Shown here piece after piece: positions 44,812 through 53,146 of a DNA stretch of 64,000 nt (the first letter of the stretch is position 1; each line of letters starts with the position of its first letter). Below the pieces are notes generated by a model. The model searched no databases, had not been told where the DNA came from, and was given only the letters and a program-made list of their open reading frames with translations. The DNA is from Sphingomonas sp. SORGH_AS_0950. GTDB taxonomy: Bacteria; Pseudomonadota; Alphaproteobacteria; Sphingomonadales; Sphingomonadaceae. Location: the NCBI RefSeq assembly GCF_030818415.1, contig NZ_JAUTAE010000002.1, positions 1-64,000 on the forward strand, in the 5' to 3' direction. Made by a program: the position numbers and the translations under genes.

Positions 44812-45375
44812 GTGTGATGCAGATCCTAAAACTGGATAATCAGAAGGCACCGGAGGGGGCCGAAGGCGAAGGACGCCCACATATAGGGATCGTACACGGT
44901 GTCCTATAGCTGGGCCATTCCAATCCGCTATAGCGCTTATAGCCCATCATGGTCCCTACCACTTTGGTAGAAGAGTGATTGACGCTTTGTCCGGGGTGCG
45001 TCTGCAGTAAGGGCATTTCGTGGGGCGGAGAGCGTGCCAAGTGGATTAAGGATCGCTTGGCGGACTACTGGGAGGCTGGGTTGCGGCAGCGGCCCAAGGG
45101 ATTTTCCCGTCCCGCCTTAGGCTCAGGATCTATAATTTGCGTCCACTCGTCGGTCGTCGCTTGAGGGTCTCTAGGATCTGTCCGCACTCGCCGACCTGTT
45201 GGTCGGTGGTGCTGTATCGGGTCTCACAAGGCCGGACGTTGCATTGACTCGAAGCGGGCTTGGCAGCCCATCTGATAACCTTCGCAGATCGTCCGTCCCT
45301 GCGTTCCCTCGCGGGACACCGCCATCGGGTCAGCTGGAGAGCGTCACCGCTGGCGAGGGGGGGGCTTACCGTATT
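44812..45375. other. Gene-poor stretch between the propeller gene and an IS110 remnant
   Basis: No convincing gene is seen on either strand; short open frames have poor composition. The part next to 45375 is probably the 3' flank of the IS110 element. Confidence 0.4.
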
Positions 45376-46324
45376 TCAGGCCTCGAACAAGGTGCCGTCG
45401 CGCAGCATGGCATGCATGATGACGGCAAGGCTGCGGGCGAGCGCAACCCGGGCTTTCTTGAGGCCGCGCCGCTTTGCGATCTTCAGCGCCCAGGTCTTCA
45501 GTGCAAAGGTCTGCCGCGTGCGAGGCAGGATCGAGTTCGCTGCTTCGTATAGGAGCTTGCAGACAGTGCCGTCGCCCTGCTTGGTGATCTGGCCAGTCCA
45601 GTCGAGTTCGCCGGACCGATGGCGGCGGCGACCGCGGCCGAGGCCGAGGCCAAGGTCTGCACGCCGACGCCCGGAATGCTCATGAGCGCCTGGCAAGGCG
45701 GAGACGTGATGCTGATGGCCTTGAGTTCGCGGTCCATTTGGCGGATCTCATCAACCAGGCCGACCCGCGGCCGGAGCAGCGCGGCCACCGCCTCGCCGAG
45801 ACCCGGGACAGCGATGGCGGCCTGCACCCGTACGAGGAACCGTGCCCCCTGGCCTGCCCCCGGCCTGATCCCGAAGGTGGCGCAGAGGCCGCGGATGGCG
45901 TTGTCGAGGCGGACACGTGCTTCGACCAGATGCGCGCGGGCGGTAATCACCGAGCGCACCCCATGCGACGTCGGCGATTTGACGTGCACTTCCTTGTAGA
46001 AGCCGGTCCGGGCCAACTGTGCGAGGCCTGCCGCATCATGTGGATCGGTCTTGTTCGCCTTCATCGCCTTTAGGCTTTGATGCGCCTGCCGTGCATCGAC
46101 GCACACGATCGCGACGCCCAGCGCGTGCAAGCCCCGCGCGACCCACGGCGTCATCCGGCCGGTCTCGATCACCACGCGTTCCACGGGCCATGGCGTTCCA
46201 GGAGCGTGGCGTTCGCTTCCGGCGTGCTGTCCACGCCTTCCGCCGCGACCTTGCGCCCTTCGGCATCGACAATGCAGACGTGCGACGTTTCCATCGATAG
46301 GTCTATTCCGGCATAGTGCTTCAT
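45376..46324 (-). pseudogene. IS110-family transposase (second) with two frameshifts
   Basis: It begins MKHYAGIDLSMETSHVCIVD at 46324 (the first catalytic Asp of the RuvC-like DEDD site is visible). A frameshift occurs near 46190, then VERVVIETGRMTPW, AMKANKTDPHDAAGLAQL and QALMSIPGVGVQTLASA follow. A second frameshift lies near 45640, before GELDWTGQITKQGDGTVCKLLYEAAN and the C-terminus LKKARVALARSLAVIMHAML. The two shifts make it inactive unless they are sequencing errors. It cuts an IS481 5' end at about 46390-46400. Confidence 0.82.
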
Positions 46325-46399
46325 AGCTGCTTCCTTCCTTCGGGTCTGACAACCAGAAGGTGTGCCGCTCAGCCGGTCAGAGGAAGCAGCTACAAATTA

Positions 46400-46540
46400 C
46401 GGGATGACTCAGGGCCGCGAGCAAAGCCTGCGATTGCTGTTTGCAACTCGGACGGCGTGCGTCGTAGTAGCGCTCCCGTGACGTACGGCCTCCTTCCATT
46501 CCAACGAAAGGATCTCATCATCAACCAAACATCAATGGTG
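46400..46540 (-). mobile_element. IS481-type 5'-end remnant (copy 4)
   Basis: Reverse-strand sequence matches the left end and first codons of the 40.4-43.7 kb element: TGTTTGGTTGATG, GATCCTTTCGTTGGAA, then CGTCACGGGAGCGCTACTACG (HGSATTTHAVR). The homology ends beside the IS110 remnant, so the IS110 probably landed in it or deleted the rest. Confidence 0.75.
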
Positions 46541-46985
46541 CTCTTTCCATTTGGCAAGATGGTGTCATTCGAATCTGGCACCGCTATTCTAAAATTGATA
46601 ATATTTCTTATGTTAAATATTCTGGCGCGGTCAGGGTGTTACGTATATTGTGCACAACATGGTGCACATCAAACGACAGTCAAACAACCGTAATAGCCTG
46701 ATCGCAGCGCGAATCCGGTCTTGAGCCTCTCTGCAAGCGGCTGCGTCAGGCTCCCGCACCAGTTGCCCGCCGGTCACCCTATGACGCAGAGGCCGTCCAT
46801 GGACGACCCATATCGAGCAGGAAATGAGGGCCCGAATATACGGCCAGGAATGGGACCCATCCGAACGTCGTGGTCGATCGCCGACCGCCTGGCGCGGTTT
46901 GGGTTTTCTTTTTCGTAAGATTTTGTAAAGAAGCATGGCTAACGCAGGCGAAGCCATTGTTTTCCAATGGGAAGATGTGTTTCAA
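46541..46985. other. Gene-poor AT-rich stretch left of the recombinase module
   Basis: No convincing gene is seen. The composition is lower in GC than the neighbours (for example 46590-46680 and 46905-46985), which suggests foreign DNA. Confidence 0.4.
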
Positions 46986-47004
46986 AATAGCCAAAACTGT
47001 AACA
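46986..47004 (+). repeat. Left arm of a 19 bp perfect inverted repeat around the recombinase gene
   Basis: AATAGCCAAAACTGTAACA. Its exact reverse complement lies at 47740-47758. The two arms enclose the recombinase gene at 47.1-47.7 kb. Confidence 0.9.
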
Positions 47005-47023
47005 TGCCGCAATATGATTGTGT

Positions 47024-47047
47024 AAGTCCTTGACCCTCCAAGGACTT
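47024..47047. terminator. Hairpin downstream of the recombinase gene
   Basis: Perfect 9 bp arms AAGTCCTTG and CAAGGACTT around a 6 bp loop, 40 bp beyond the recombinase stop. There is no T-run, so it may be a weak terminator or an accessory recombination site. Confidence 0.4.
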
Positions 47048-47086
47048 GCCTGGCGCAGTCATGGGCGTCGATACGTCCCGCTTGCC

Positions 47087-47656
47087 TCAGACTCCGTGCC
47101 ACATGCGTTTGGCGAGGTTTCGTTCTTCGTGCCCCGTGGCGTGGGTGTAGATCGCGGTCGTCTTGATGTCGGCATGGCCGAGCCAGCGCTGGACCATGTT
47201 CAGGGGCACGCCGGACTGCACGGCGTTGACGCCAAAGGCATGGCGCAAGCCTTTGGGGGTCGCATAGCTTCCCCGGATTCCAGCGGCTTGCATGACCTCG
47301 CATATGCGGCGATAGCCGGTCATCCGGCACCAGGGGAATAATCGTTCGGGCGGCAGCTGGCCCTTTTCCAGCCCATGGCGCAACTTGCTGATGATCGATC
47401 GTTTGACCGGGACCGATCGGAACATGACTTTATCCCTCTTCTTCAGGCATTTGATGACGATGCACTGTTGATGGAAGTCGATATTGCTTTCCTCCAGCGC
47501 CAGCGCTTCGGATATCCGGCATCCGGTATAAGCAACGATCAGGCAGAATATTTCTATCTCGGGAGGATAGCATCGCGTCAGCTTGATGAACGCTTGCAGC
47601 TCGTCCCGCGTCAGATACTTCCGTTGACCCTTCGCGTCGTACATCGACCAAGGCAT
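47087..47656 (-). CDS. Short tyrosine recombinase (FimB-size)
   Basis: A 189-residue site-specific recombinase that is almost only a catalytic domain: TGCRISEALAL (catalytic Arg I), a beta-strand Lys region (IKCLKKRDKVMFRSVPV), GLRHAFGV (His/Arg box II, preceded by Lys instead of the first His), WLGHADIKTT (box III His) and IYTHA with the nucleophilic Tyr. The usual N-terminal core-binding domain is missing, as in FimB/FimE invertases (~200 residues). The ATG at 47656 is chosen because MPWSMYDAKGQRKYLTRDEL starts the domain; codons upstream look non-coding. It is enclosed by a 19 bp inverted repeat. Most likely a DNA invertase or integrase of a small element. Confidence 0.85.
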   Translation of the reverse strand: MPWSMYDAKGQRKYLTRDELQAFIKLTRCYPPEIEIFCLIVAYTGCRISEALALEESNIDFHQQCIVIKCLKKRDKVMFRSVPVKRSIISKLRHGLEKGQLPPERLFPWCRMTGYRRICEVMQAAGIRGSYATPKGLRHAFGVNAVQSGVPLNMVQRWLGHADIKTTAIYTHATGHEERNLAKRMWHGV

Positions 47657-47739
47657 GTTCGAAGCCTCTCCCCGGTTTGAAGGTCCCGAAGATAGCGGGA
47701 TTATGGTTTGAATTCTGTTCAATGGCTGACGACCCGGTT

Positions 47740-47758
47740 GTTACAGTTTTGGCTATTG
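47740..47758 (-). repeat. Right arm of the 19 bp perfect inverted repeat
   Basis: TGTTACAGTTTTGGCTATT, the reverse complement of 46986-47004. It lies between the recombinase leader and the EAL gene. Confidence 0.9.
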
Positions 47759-47806
47759 CGTCACCGGGCGGCGATCTGCGGCGGATCGCGACGACAGGGG
47801 GGGAAG

Positions 47807-48685
47807 GTGGCGCGACATTCCGACGACGGGCCATGGGAGGACCGCGAGGATACCGGGGCCGAGCGCGTGGCGCTGGCCGAGCGCGGCGATGAAGGGGCTA
47901 TGCTGGCATGCCCGTCGGCATCGATGGCGCTGGTGTGGCAACCCGTCCGCGACGTGCGGCCGGGCGGCGCGATCCTGTATCACGAAGGGCTGGTGCGCTT
48001 CCCCGAGACCGATGGCTGGGACGCCGCGCCGCACGCGACTCTGGCGATGATCGAGCGTTGCGGCGGAAGCCTGTCCTTCGACCGGCTCATCGTCCGCCGC
48101 GTGATCGAAGCGCTGCGGTCCGATCCCGTCGCGGTCCTCGGCGTCAACCTGTCCGCCGCCAGTACCGATCCCGATGGCTGGAGCGATGTGGTGGCGATGC
48201 TGCGGAGCGATCGCACGATCGCGCACCGCCTGATCGTCGAGATCACCGAAACCGCGCCCTTTGCCGACATCGACAGGGCTGCCTCATTCTGCACGCAGCT
48301 CCAGGCCTGCGGCGTGCGCGTCGCGCTGGACGATTTCGGGGCGGGGCATTCGTCCGTCGCCACCGCGCTGGCGTTGCAGCCCGCGATCATCAAGATCGAC
48401 GGCGCGTTCGTGCAGCAGGCCGGGGCGAGCGCCACCGGCGCGGCGCTGTTCCGGCATTTGGTCGGCATCGCCCGGTCGATCGGCGCCTTGACCATCGTCG
48501 AAGGGGTCGAGACCCGCGAACAGGCCGATATCGCCCAGGACGCGGGAAGCCTGTGGCAGCAGGGCTATTTCCATGGCAGGCCGATGCGGCTGCGCCCCGC
48601 CAGGACCCAGGCCGATTTCATCGCGTGGAGCGACCCCGCGCATCGCGCCGGGGCGGGACTGTTCACCCCCATCTCCTGGCGATGA
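47807..48685 (+). CDS. Stand-alone EAL-domain c-di-GMP phosphodiesterase
   Basis: A 292-residue protein dominated by an EAL domain from about residue 45. The key residues of active enzymes are kept: YHEGL (EAL variant with Glu), GVNLS (Asn), EITET (Glu), LDDFGAGHSS (both Asp), IKIDGAF (Lys), VEGVET (Glu) and QQGYFHG (Gln). It should hydrolyse c-di-GMP and so lower exopolysaccharide and biofilm output. There is no sensor domain beyond a short basic N-terminus. GTG at 47807 follows a G-rich ribosome-binding region; an internal ATG near 47899 is possible. The promoter region contains the right arm of the recombinase-flanking inverted repeat, so expression may depend on orientation. Confidence 0.85.
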   Translation: MARHSDDGPWEDREDTGAERVALAERGDEGAMLACPSASMALVWQPVRDVRPGGAILYHEGLVRFPETDGWDAAPHATLAMIERCGGSLSFDRLIVRRVIEALRSDPVAVLGVNLSAASTDPDGWSDVVAMLRSDRTIAHRLIVEITETAPFADIDRAASFCTQLQACGVRVALDDFGAGHSSVATALALQPAIIKIDGAFVQQAGASATGAALFRHLVGIARSIGALTIVEGVETREQADIAQDAGSLWQQGYFHGRPMRLRPARTQADFIAWSDPAHRAGAGLFTPISWR

Positions 48686-48701
48686 TGGCGGCGCGGCCGC
48701 T

Positions 48702-50237
48702 TCACGCACCCGAACAAGCAGCAGGCGCGTCGGCCGGTCGCGGCGTGACCGGCGCGGGGCTGGGCGACAGCGCTTCCCATTCCTCCACCGCCAGCCCCGC
48801 ATGGCGGTCCCCCGCCCCCGACGCCTCCATCACCGCGCGCAGGCAGCGGGTGGTGACGGGGGCGAAACGCACTTGCTGGAATCGCTCCACCCCGGTCGGA
48901 TAGGTCCCCGCGATCCGCCGCCAGCCCCCCTGCCCCCAATATTCCAGATGCCAGGCGGCGGGCGGGGCGACGCCTTCGTCCGAACCTGCGGGATGATCGG
49001 CGAAGAAGCGGATGCGCGCGCCGTTCAGCGTCACCGGCCGGGGCCAGCGATATTCGATCCAGGCGCTCGCCGGGTTCTGCTTCGTCCAGTTGCCCCACAT
49101 ATCGGGCGGCAGCGGACTTGCCCGCACCACGCCGTCGTTCAGCGCGGCGATCCAGTATTGCACCGGGCCGGGCGCGTTGGAGGCGGTGGCCCATGCGCTC
49201 AGTGCCCGGTTGCGCGTCGGCGGGGGCGGCGGGGCGGGCGCCCTGCTCGGCTTTACGGGGCGGATCGCGGGCGGCGAGACGCTGTCGTCCCACGCCATCG
49301 GATCGAGCGCGACCGAGCGGCGGAAATGCCCCCCGCCCTTCGCATCCGCGGTGTGATAGGCCAGATACCAGCGTCCCTTGAACGGGACGGCCCCCGCATG
49401 CGAGGTGGTCGACGTCACCGGGGGCAGCACCACCCCGCGATAGGTCCAGGGCCCCATCGGGCTCGGCGCCGAGGCATAGGCCTGGCACGCATGATAGAGC
49501 GTCGGCGTACAGGCGCTGCCCGGCCCGGTCGTGTTGGCGGCGTAGAGCAGATAATAGGTGCCGCGCCGCTTCATGATCCAGGGCGCCTCGAAGAAACCCG
49601 TTGCGCCGGTCACGACCTGCTCGGGGCCCTTGGGGGTGACCATGTCGGGGGCCAGCTCCATCGCGCGCAGCCGCCCGAACGTGCCCCAATAGATATAGAT
49701 ACGGCCGTCATCGTCGATCAGCACGGTCGGGTCGATATTCTGGATATCGTTGGCCACCGGCACCGTTTGCGAGATGATCGGGCCCGAGGGGTGCGCGTCG
49801 CGCCACGGCCCGGTCGGGCGGTCGGCCACCGCCACGCCGATCGCGAACCGATCCTTCGCCCCGCCGTCCCGCTGGAGCACCGGCGCGTAAAGATAGAAGC
49901 GCCCGTCCCGCCCCTTCACGATCTGCCCGGCATAGGCGCGGCCCGGCCCGGCCCAGGCGAAGACGCGCTCGGGCCGGGCGATGGCGGGATAGTGCCGCCA
50001 CACGCCGCTGGCGGGGTCTTTCGTGGAGAGAAGCTGCCACTCGTTCATGATGAAGTCGTTGACGCCTTTGGGCGCCTCGTCGCGCCCCGCCAGGATCCAC
50101 AGCGTGTCGCCATCGACCAGCGGCGCGGGGTCGGTGGAATAGTAACGCCCATCGGCCAGGATCGGATTGCCCCGGCTGTGAATGGTTTCGGGGGCGAGCT
50201 GGGCGGCGAGGAGGATCAGCGGGATCATGGCGGGCAT
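48702..50237 (-). CDS. GH43-like secreted glycosidase with C-terminal carbohydrate-binding-like domain
   Basis: A 511-residue protein with a short signal peptide (IPLILLAAQLA). A five-bladed propeller domain has the GH43 catalytic pattern: STDPAPLVDGDTLWILAG (Asp base, about 34), NIDPTVLIDDDGRIYIYWG (pKa-modulating Asp, about 168) and FFEAPWIMKRRGTYYLLYA (Glu acid, about 215). A proline-rich linker (about 345) joins a beta-sandwich domain resembling F5/8-type modules (about 360-490). GH43 enzymes are arabinofuranosidases or xylosidases acting on plant polymers. It is convergent with the EAL gene and lies beside a second membrane glycosyltransferase. Secretion suggests use of plant material or turnover of the own polysaccharide. 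Confidence 0.88.
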   Translation of the reverse strand: MPAMIPLILLAAQLAPETIHSRGNPILADGRYYSTDPAPLVDGDTLWILAGRDEAPKGVNDFIMNEWQLLSTKDPASGVWRHYPAIARPERVFAWAGPGRAYAGQIVKGRDGRFYLYAPVLQRDGGAKDRFAIGVAVADRPTGPWRDAHPSGPIISQTVPVANDIQNIDPTVLIDDDGRIYIYWGTFGRLRAMELAPDMVTPKGPEQVVTGATGFFEAPWIMKRRGTYYLLYAANTTGPGSACTPTLYHACQAYASAPSPMGPWTYRGVVLPPVTSTTSHAGAVPFKGRWYLAYHTADAKGGGHFRRSVALDPMAWDDSVSPPAIRPVKPSRAPAPPPPPTRNRALSAWATASNAPGPVQYWIAALNDGVVRASPLPPDMWGNWTKQNPASAWIEYRWPRPVTLNGARIRFFADHPAGSDEGVAPPAAWHLEYWGQGGWRRIAGTYPTGVERFQQVRFAPVTTRCLRAVMEASGAGDRHAGLAVEEWEALSPSPAPVTPRPADAPAACSGA

Positions 50238-50285
50238 AGTGGCCGAGCCCGTCGCGTCTGTCGATATAGTATACCTTCTTCCTTT

Positions 50286-50375
50286 TCCTCCCCTGCAAGG
50301 GGAGGTGGCAGTCCGCAGGACTGACGGAGGGGTGTCACTCCTTTCGAGAGCGGGACACCCCTCTTTTGCAGGGGA
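50286..50375. repeat. Dispersed palindromic repeat, copy B (3' part shortened)
   Basis: CCTCCCCTGCAAGGGGAGG, then GGAGGGGTGTC and the matching GACACCCCTC. The right outer arm is reduced to TTGCAGGGGAAA. It lies between the GH43 gene start and the GT39-like gene end. Confidence 0.85.
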
Positions 50376-50382
50376 AAAACGG

Positions 50383-51891
50383 CTATCGATTCAGCATCGC
50401 CGCACTCGGACACCCCGCCGCCCCCGCGCCCGCGCCCGGCCGATAGACCAGCCGCACCCGGCTCGGTCCGGTGGGCACGCAGGCGGCCAGGTGATAGTCG
50501 CGCGCCAGCACCTCGCGCAGCACCGCGCGGGTCGCCGGGTTGCCGAAGGCGAAGCGCGGATAATCGTCGACGATCGCGCCGGGCCGCGCGGCCAGGATGC
50601 GGCGGACCTCGGCGACGGGATCGACGCCGATCGCGGCCGCGCTCGCCTCGTCCCGGGTGGCGAGATGGCCCGGAAACACCCATTTCGACGGCAGGCAGCT
50701 GTGCGTCAGCATGTAGAGCGCGGGATAGCCGTCATAGACATAGAGACAGCCGCGCGCCGGGGTCGCCGCATTGGCGACGGCCCGCGCCTCGGCCGCGCCG
50801 CCCTTGGTCCGCTCGCTGAGGTGCAGCACGATCTGCCCCGCCGCGCCGATCGCGAGCAGGAAGGCCGCGATCCCGGCGCGGCGCCAGCGGGCCAGCTCGG
50901 GCGCGGCGACCAGCGTGGCGGGCAGCACGATGGGCAGCGCATAATGCGGGCTGCCGAACCGGCCATAGAGCAGGACCGCCGCGCCCGCGACCGCCAGCCA
51001 GACGAGCAGCAGGCGAAAGCCCTCGCGCCGCTCCGCCGGGACATGGCGCCAGGGCCGCCCGAAACCGATCGCCAGCGCCAGCGGCGACAGGATGCCGACA
51101 CAGGCGGCCAGCCCCTCCAGCTCGTCGGCCAGCGGCCGCGCCGCCTGTCCGCCGAGCGAGACGATATTGGCGAAGAGCCAGGCCTGCCCCTGCCCCATCG
51201 CGGCATAGCTGCCCAGGGCGACCAGCGTCGGCAACAGCGCCAGCGCAACCCAGACCAAGGCCATCCCCGCCAGCCGCCCCAGCGGCACCCGCTCACGCCA
51301 GCCCTGCCAGAGCAGGATGCAGCCGAACGCAAACCCCTCGGGCAGCACCGAATATTTGACCTGGAGCGCCAGCCCCACCGCCGCCATCGCGACCGCGCCG
51401 CAGGGAAACAGCCGCCCCCGCCCCTCGACCGCGCGCAGCACCGCGCTCGCGGCGACCAGCATCGGCGCATTGTAGAAGACGGGCGACTGGCCCCCTTCCC
51501 CCTCCATCAGGTTCAGCCAGAGGATATAGAGGATCGCCGCCACGACCGCCGCCCCCGGCCCCGCAAAGCCCCGCGCGATACGCTGGATACCGAAGGCGGT
51601 GGCGATGACGAAGCCGGTCGCGACCAGCTTATAGGCGAGGAACCCGTCCCCCCCGAGCCCCCGCGCCCCCGCATAGAGGAGGAACAGCCCGATCGGCTTG
51701 CGATCGAAGATATCGACATAGGGCATCGCGCCATGGAGCATCCGGTCGCCGACCAGCAGATAATATTGCTCGTCGAACCCGATCACCGGATTCCCGAACG
51801 TCCGCGCCCGCACCACCAGCGCGACCAGCGTCAGCAGCAGCAGGACCAAAGCCTGCCCCCGCCACCCGCTTTGCCCCTGTCCCTTGCTCAT
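50383..51891 (-). CDS. GT39/ArnT-like integral membrane glycosyltransferase (second)
   Basis: A 502-residue membrane protein with about 10-12 hydrophobic segments. The first periplasmic loop has FGNPVIGFDEQYYLLVGDRML (about residues 33-53), with the Asp-Glu pair expected at the catalytic site of GT39/GT83 enzymes, and a second loop motif IFDRKPIGLFLLY (about 62-74), a hallmark of this group. The C-terminal periplasmic part includes YVYDGYPALYML. It would transfer a sugar from a polyprenyl donor. The ATG at 51891 is chosen; a 31-codon upstream extension looks non-coding. Its target could be the envelope polysaccharide or a glycoprotein. Confidence 0.8.
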   Translation of the reverse strand: MSKGQGQSGWRGQALVLLLLTLVALVVRARTFGNPVIGFDEQYYLLVGDRMLHGAMPYVDIFDRKPIGLFLLYAGARGLGGDGFLAYKLVATGFVIATAFGIQRIARGFAGPGAAVVAAILYILWLNLMEGEGGQSPVFYNAPMLVAASAVLRAVEGRGRLFPCGAVAMAAVGLALQVKYSVLPEGFAFGCILLWQGWRERVPLGRLAGMALVWVALALLPTLVALGSYAAMGQGQAWLFANIVSLGGQAARPLADELEGLAACVGILSPLALAIGFGRPWRHVPAERREGFRLLLVWLAVAGAAVLLYGRFGSPHYALPIVLPATLVAAPELARWRRAGIAAFLLAIGAAGQIVLHLSERTKGGAAEARAVANAATPARGCLYVYDGYPALYMLTHSCLPSKWVFPGHLATRDEASAAAIGVDPVAEVRRILAARPGAIVDDYPRFAFGNPATRAVLREVLARDYHLAACVPTGPSRVRLVYRPGAGAGAAGCPSAAMLNR

Positions 51892-52222
51892 GAGACGCGC
51901 GGGTGGGTCGCTTTGCGGGCAAAGGCAAGGATAAAGAGGGTCATGTCGAACGGCCCCGCCCCCGTTTGACGAAGGAAAGGGCATCGATCAGCATCGCGCC
52001 ATGTCATCCCTCCTCTCGCGATTGAGTCGCGCAGCGATGCGCAAGCCACGGTGGCGAACACCATGGAATATCGTCGCAACAGGACTGGCCTGGCTGTTGA
52101 GTCGGTTGTCAGGCTTGAGCCGATGGCCTCTGAACCGCCATGATTGTCTTGTCGCCGCTGCGTTTCTGGGCGCGGGCCTGGCGGTGGATATAGGGGGTTT
52201 GCGGTCCGAGAGGCGGTAGGCG
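51892..52222. other. Gene-poor stretch between the GT39-like gene and the orphan RES gene
   Basis: Only very short open frames are present. A 27-codon frame at 52063 is not convincing. Nothing else is recognised. Confidence 0.4.
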
Positions 52223-52681
52223 TCAGCCTGCGGTGTATCGTTCCAACATCGGCGGTCGATGCAGACACTCGGAGAAGCGGAAAGGTCGGGTGGATAGAGG
52301 GGCTATGTCGGCCGCGTCGGCGTGCAGCGGGTTCATCAAAATTATGTCGGCTTCGGGCAGGACGGCGGACTGGACGGCAATTGCGAGCGACCGCCGCTGC
52401 TTTGCCCAGGCGTCGACGAAAGCGACCTTTGCCTCGCGGCTCAATGCGTGGGGAACCCGCTCGACATCACAATCGATGGTCGTCCAACCCAAAACGAAAT
52501 CGTCGTCGGAGAATGCCGGGGTGGCCTGGACATAGCGCAGTGCTACCAAGACCGCTAATCCCGGCTCACTTGCGAAGTTGACCAATGGGATGCCGGGCGA
52601 TGAATAGCGCCCACCCGATTTCGCCGCACCCGCCCCATCGAGGGCGACATATTCTGGTCGCGTAAGCCGCCATAGTTTCAT
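52223..52681 (-). CDS. Orphan RES-domain protein
   Basis: A 152-residue RES-family protein: MKLWRLTRPEYVALDGAGAA, GGRYSSPGIPLVNFASEP (conserved Arg in GGRY, about 28-30) and the VALRYVQ helix. Its middle (DCDVERVPHALSREAKVAFVDAWAKQRRSLAIAVQS) and the end (PLHADAADIAPLSTRPFRF) follow the long-type RES pattern. No antitoxin gene of the DUF2384 type is visible upstream, unlike the pair at 6.2-7.1 kb. It is either an orphan toxin whose antitoxin was lost or is unrecognised, or it is inactive. ATG at 52681 follows GGTGGA; a GTG seven codons upstream is also possible. Confidence 0.8.
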   Translation of the reverse strand: MKLWRLTRPEYVALDGAGAAKSGGRYSSPGIPLVNFASEPGLAVLVALRYVQATPAFSDDDFVLGWTTIDCDVERVPHALSREAKVAFVDAWAKQRRSLAIAVQSAVLPEADIILMNPLHADAADIAPLSTRPFRFSECLHRPPMLERYTAG

Positions 52682-52903
52682 TCCACCGCGTTTATCAGGC
52701 ACGAAGCGGTTGCCTCAATACACCAGCCTTGCCGATCGGAAACGACGAACGAGACGCTGTGGGCGCTTCCAGAATCGATCGGAAAAGGAGAATGCGAGCG
52801 GCTCCTCAAAACCCGCGGCGGATAGGGAAATGCGAACTATCGACGCACGGTGATCGTCTGCGATATATGGAACATCCGGTATCGAGACGGGGGTTGAACG
52901 GGG

Positions 52904-53080
52904 AGCAAGGGGTATGATCTACTCGGGCTTTATCATGATGCCGGCGATCCCCGCGTAATTGTTCCAAAGCGCGTCAAGGCGCTTGGCTGGACGATCAATG
53001 TCGGCCATCAAAGGGGCCGATTGGCTCTTGCCGGTGTCGGCGTGGCGATCCTGATAGCTGCCGCCTTGCAGTATGGATGA
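52904..53080 (+). pseudogene. DUF5808-like fragment without a start codon
   Basis: A plus-strand frame reads GLYHDAGDPRVIVPKRVKAL, then GWTINVGHQRGRLALAG, followed by a hydrophobic tail. This matches the short DUF5808 pattern (a DxRxxVPKR..GWTxNFG box next to a membrane helix). An in-frame TGA lies just upstream and there is no usual start codon between it and the motif, so it is probably the remnant of a larger membrane protein. Confidence 0.45.
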
Positions 53081-53146
53081 AAGCACCTGCCGGGCAGAAT
53101 CTAATCCCTGTAGGGATCGAATATCAGGAATGACCGAGTTGGGTGG

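Larger units (their letters stand above)
46986..47758. mobile_element. Recombinase module bounded by inverted repeats (invertible switch or minimal element)
   Basis: A 773 bp segment consists of a small tyrosine recombinase gene, its leader and the two 19 bp arms. No target-site duplication is seen outside the arms. Recombination between inverted core sites by the enclosed enzyme would flip the segment. Equally, the arms may be the ends of an integrase-only mobile element. The right arm ends 48 bp upstream of the EAL gene start, so inversion could change EAL expression. Role inferred. Confidence 0.6.

Noticed and set aside
46631..46957. A 108-codon reverse frame left of the recombinase module
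   Set aside because: No ribosome-binding site, no domain, and composition like non-coding sequence.
52729..52917. A 62-codon plus-strand frame upstream of the DUF5808-like fragment as an antitoxin for the orphan RES protein
   Set aside because: It is on the opposite strand to the RES gene, has no helix-turn-helix or DUF2384 pattern and no clear ribosome-binding site.
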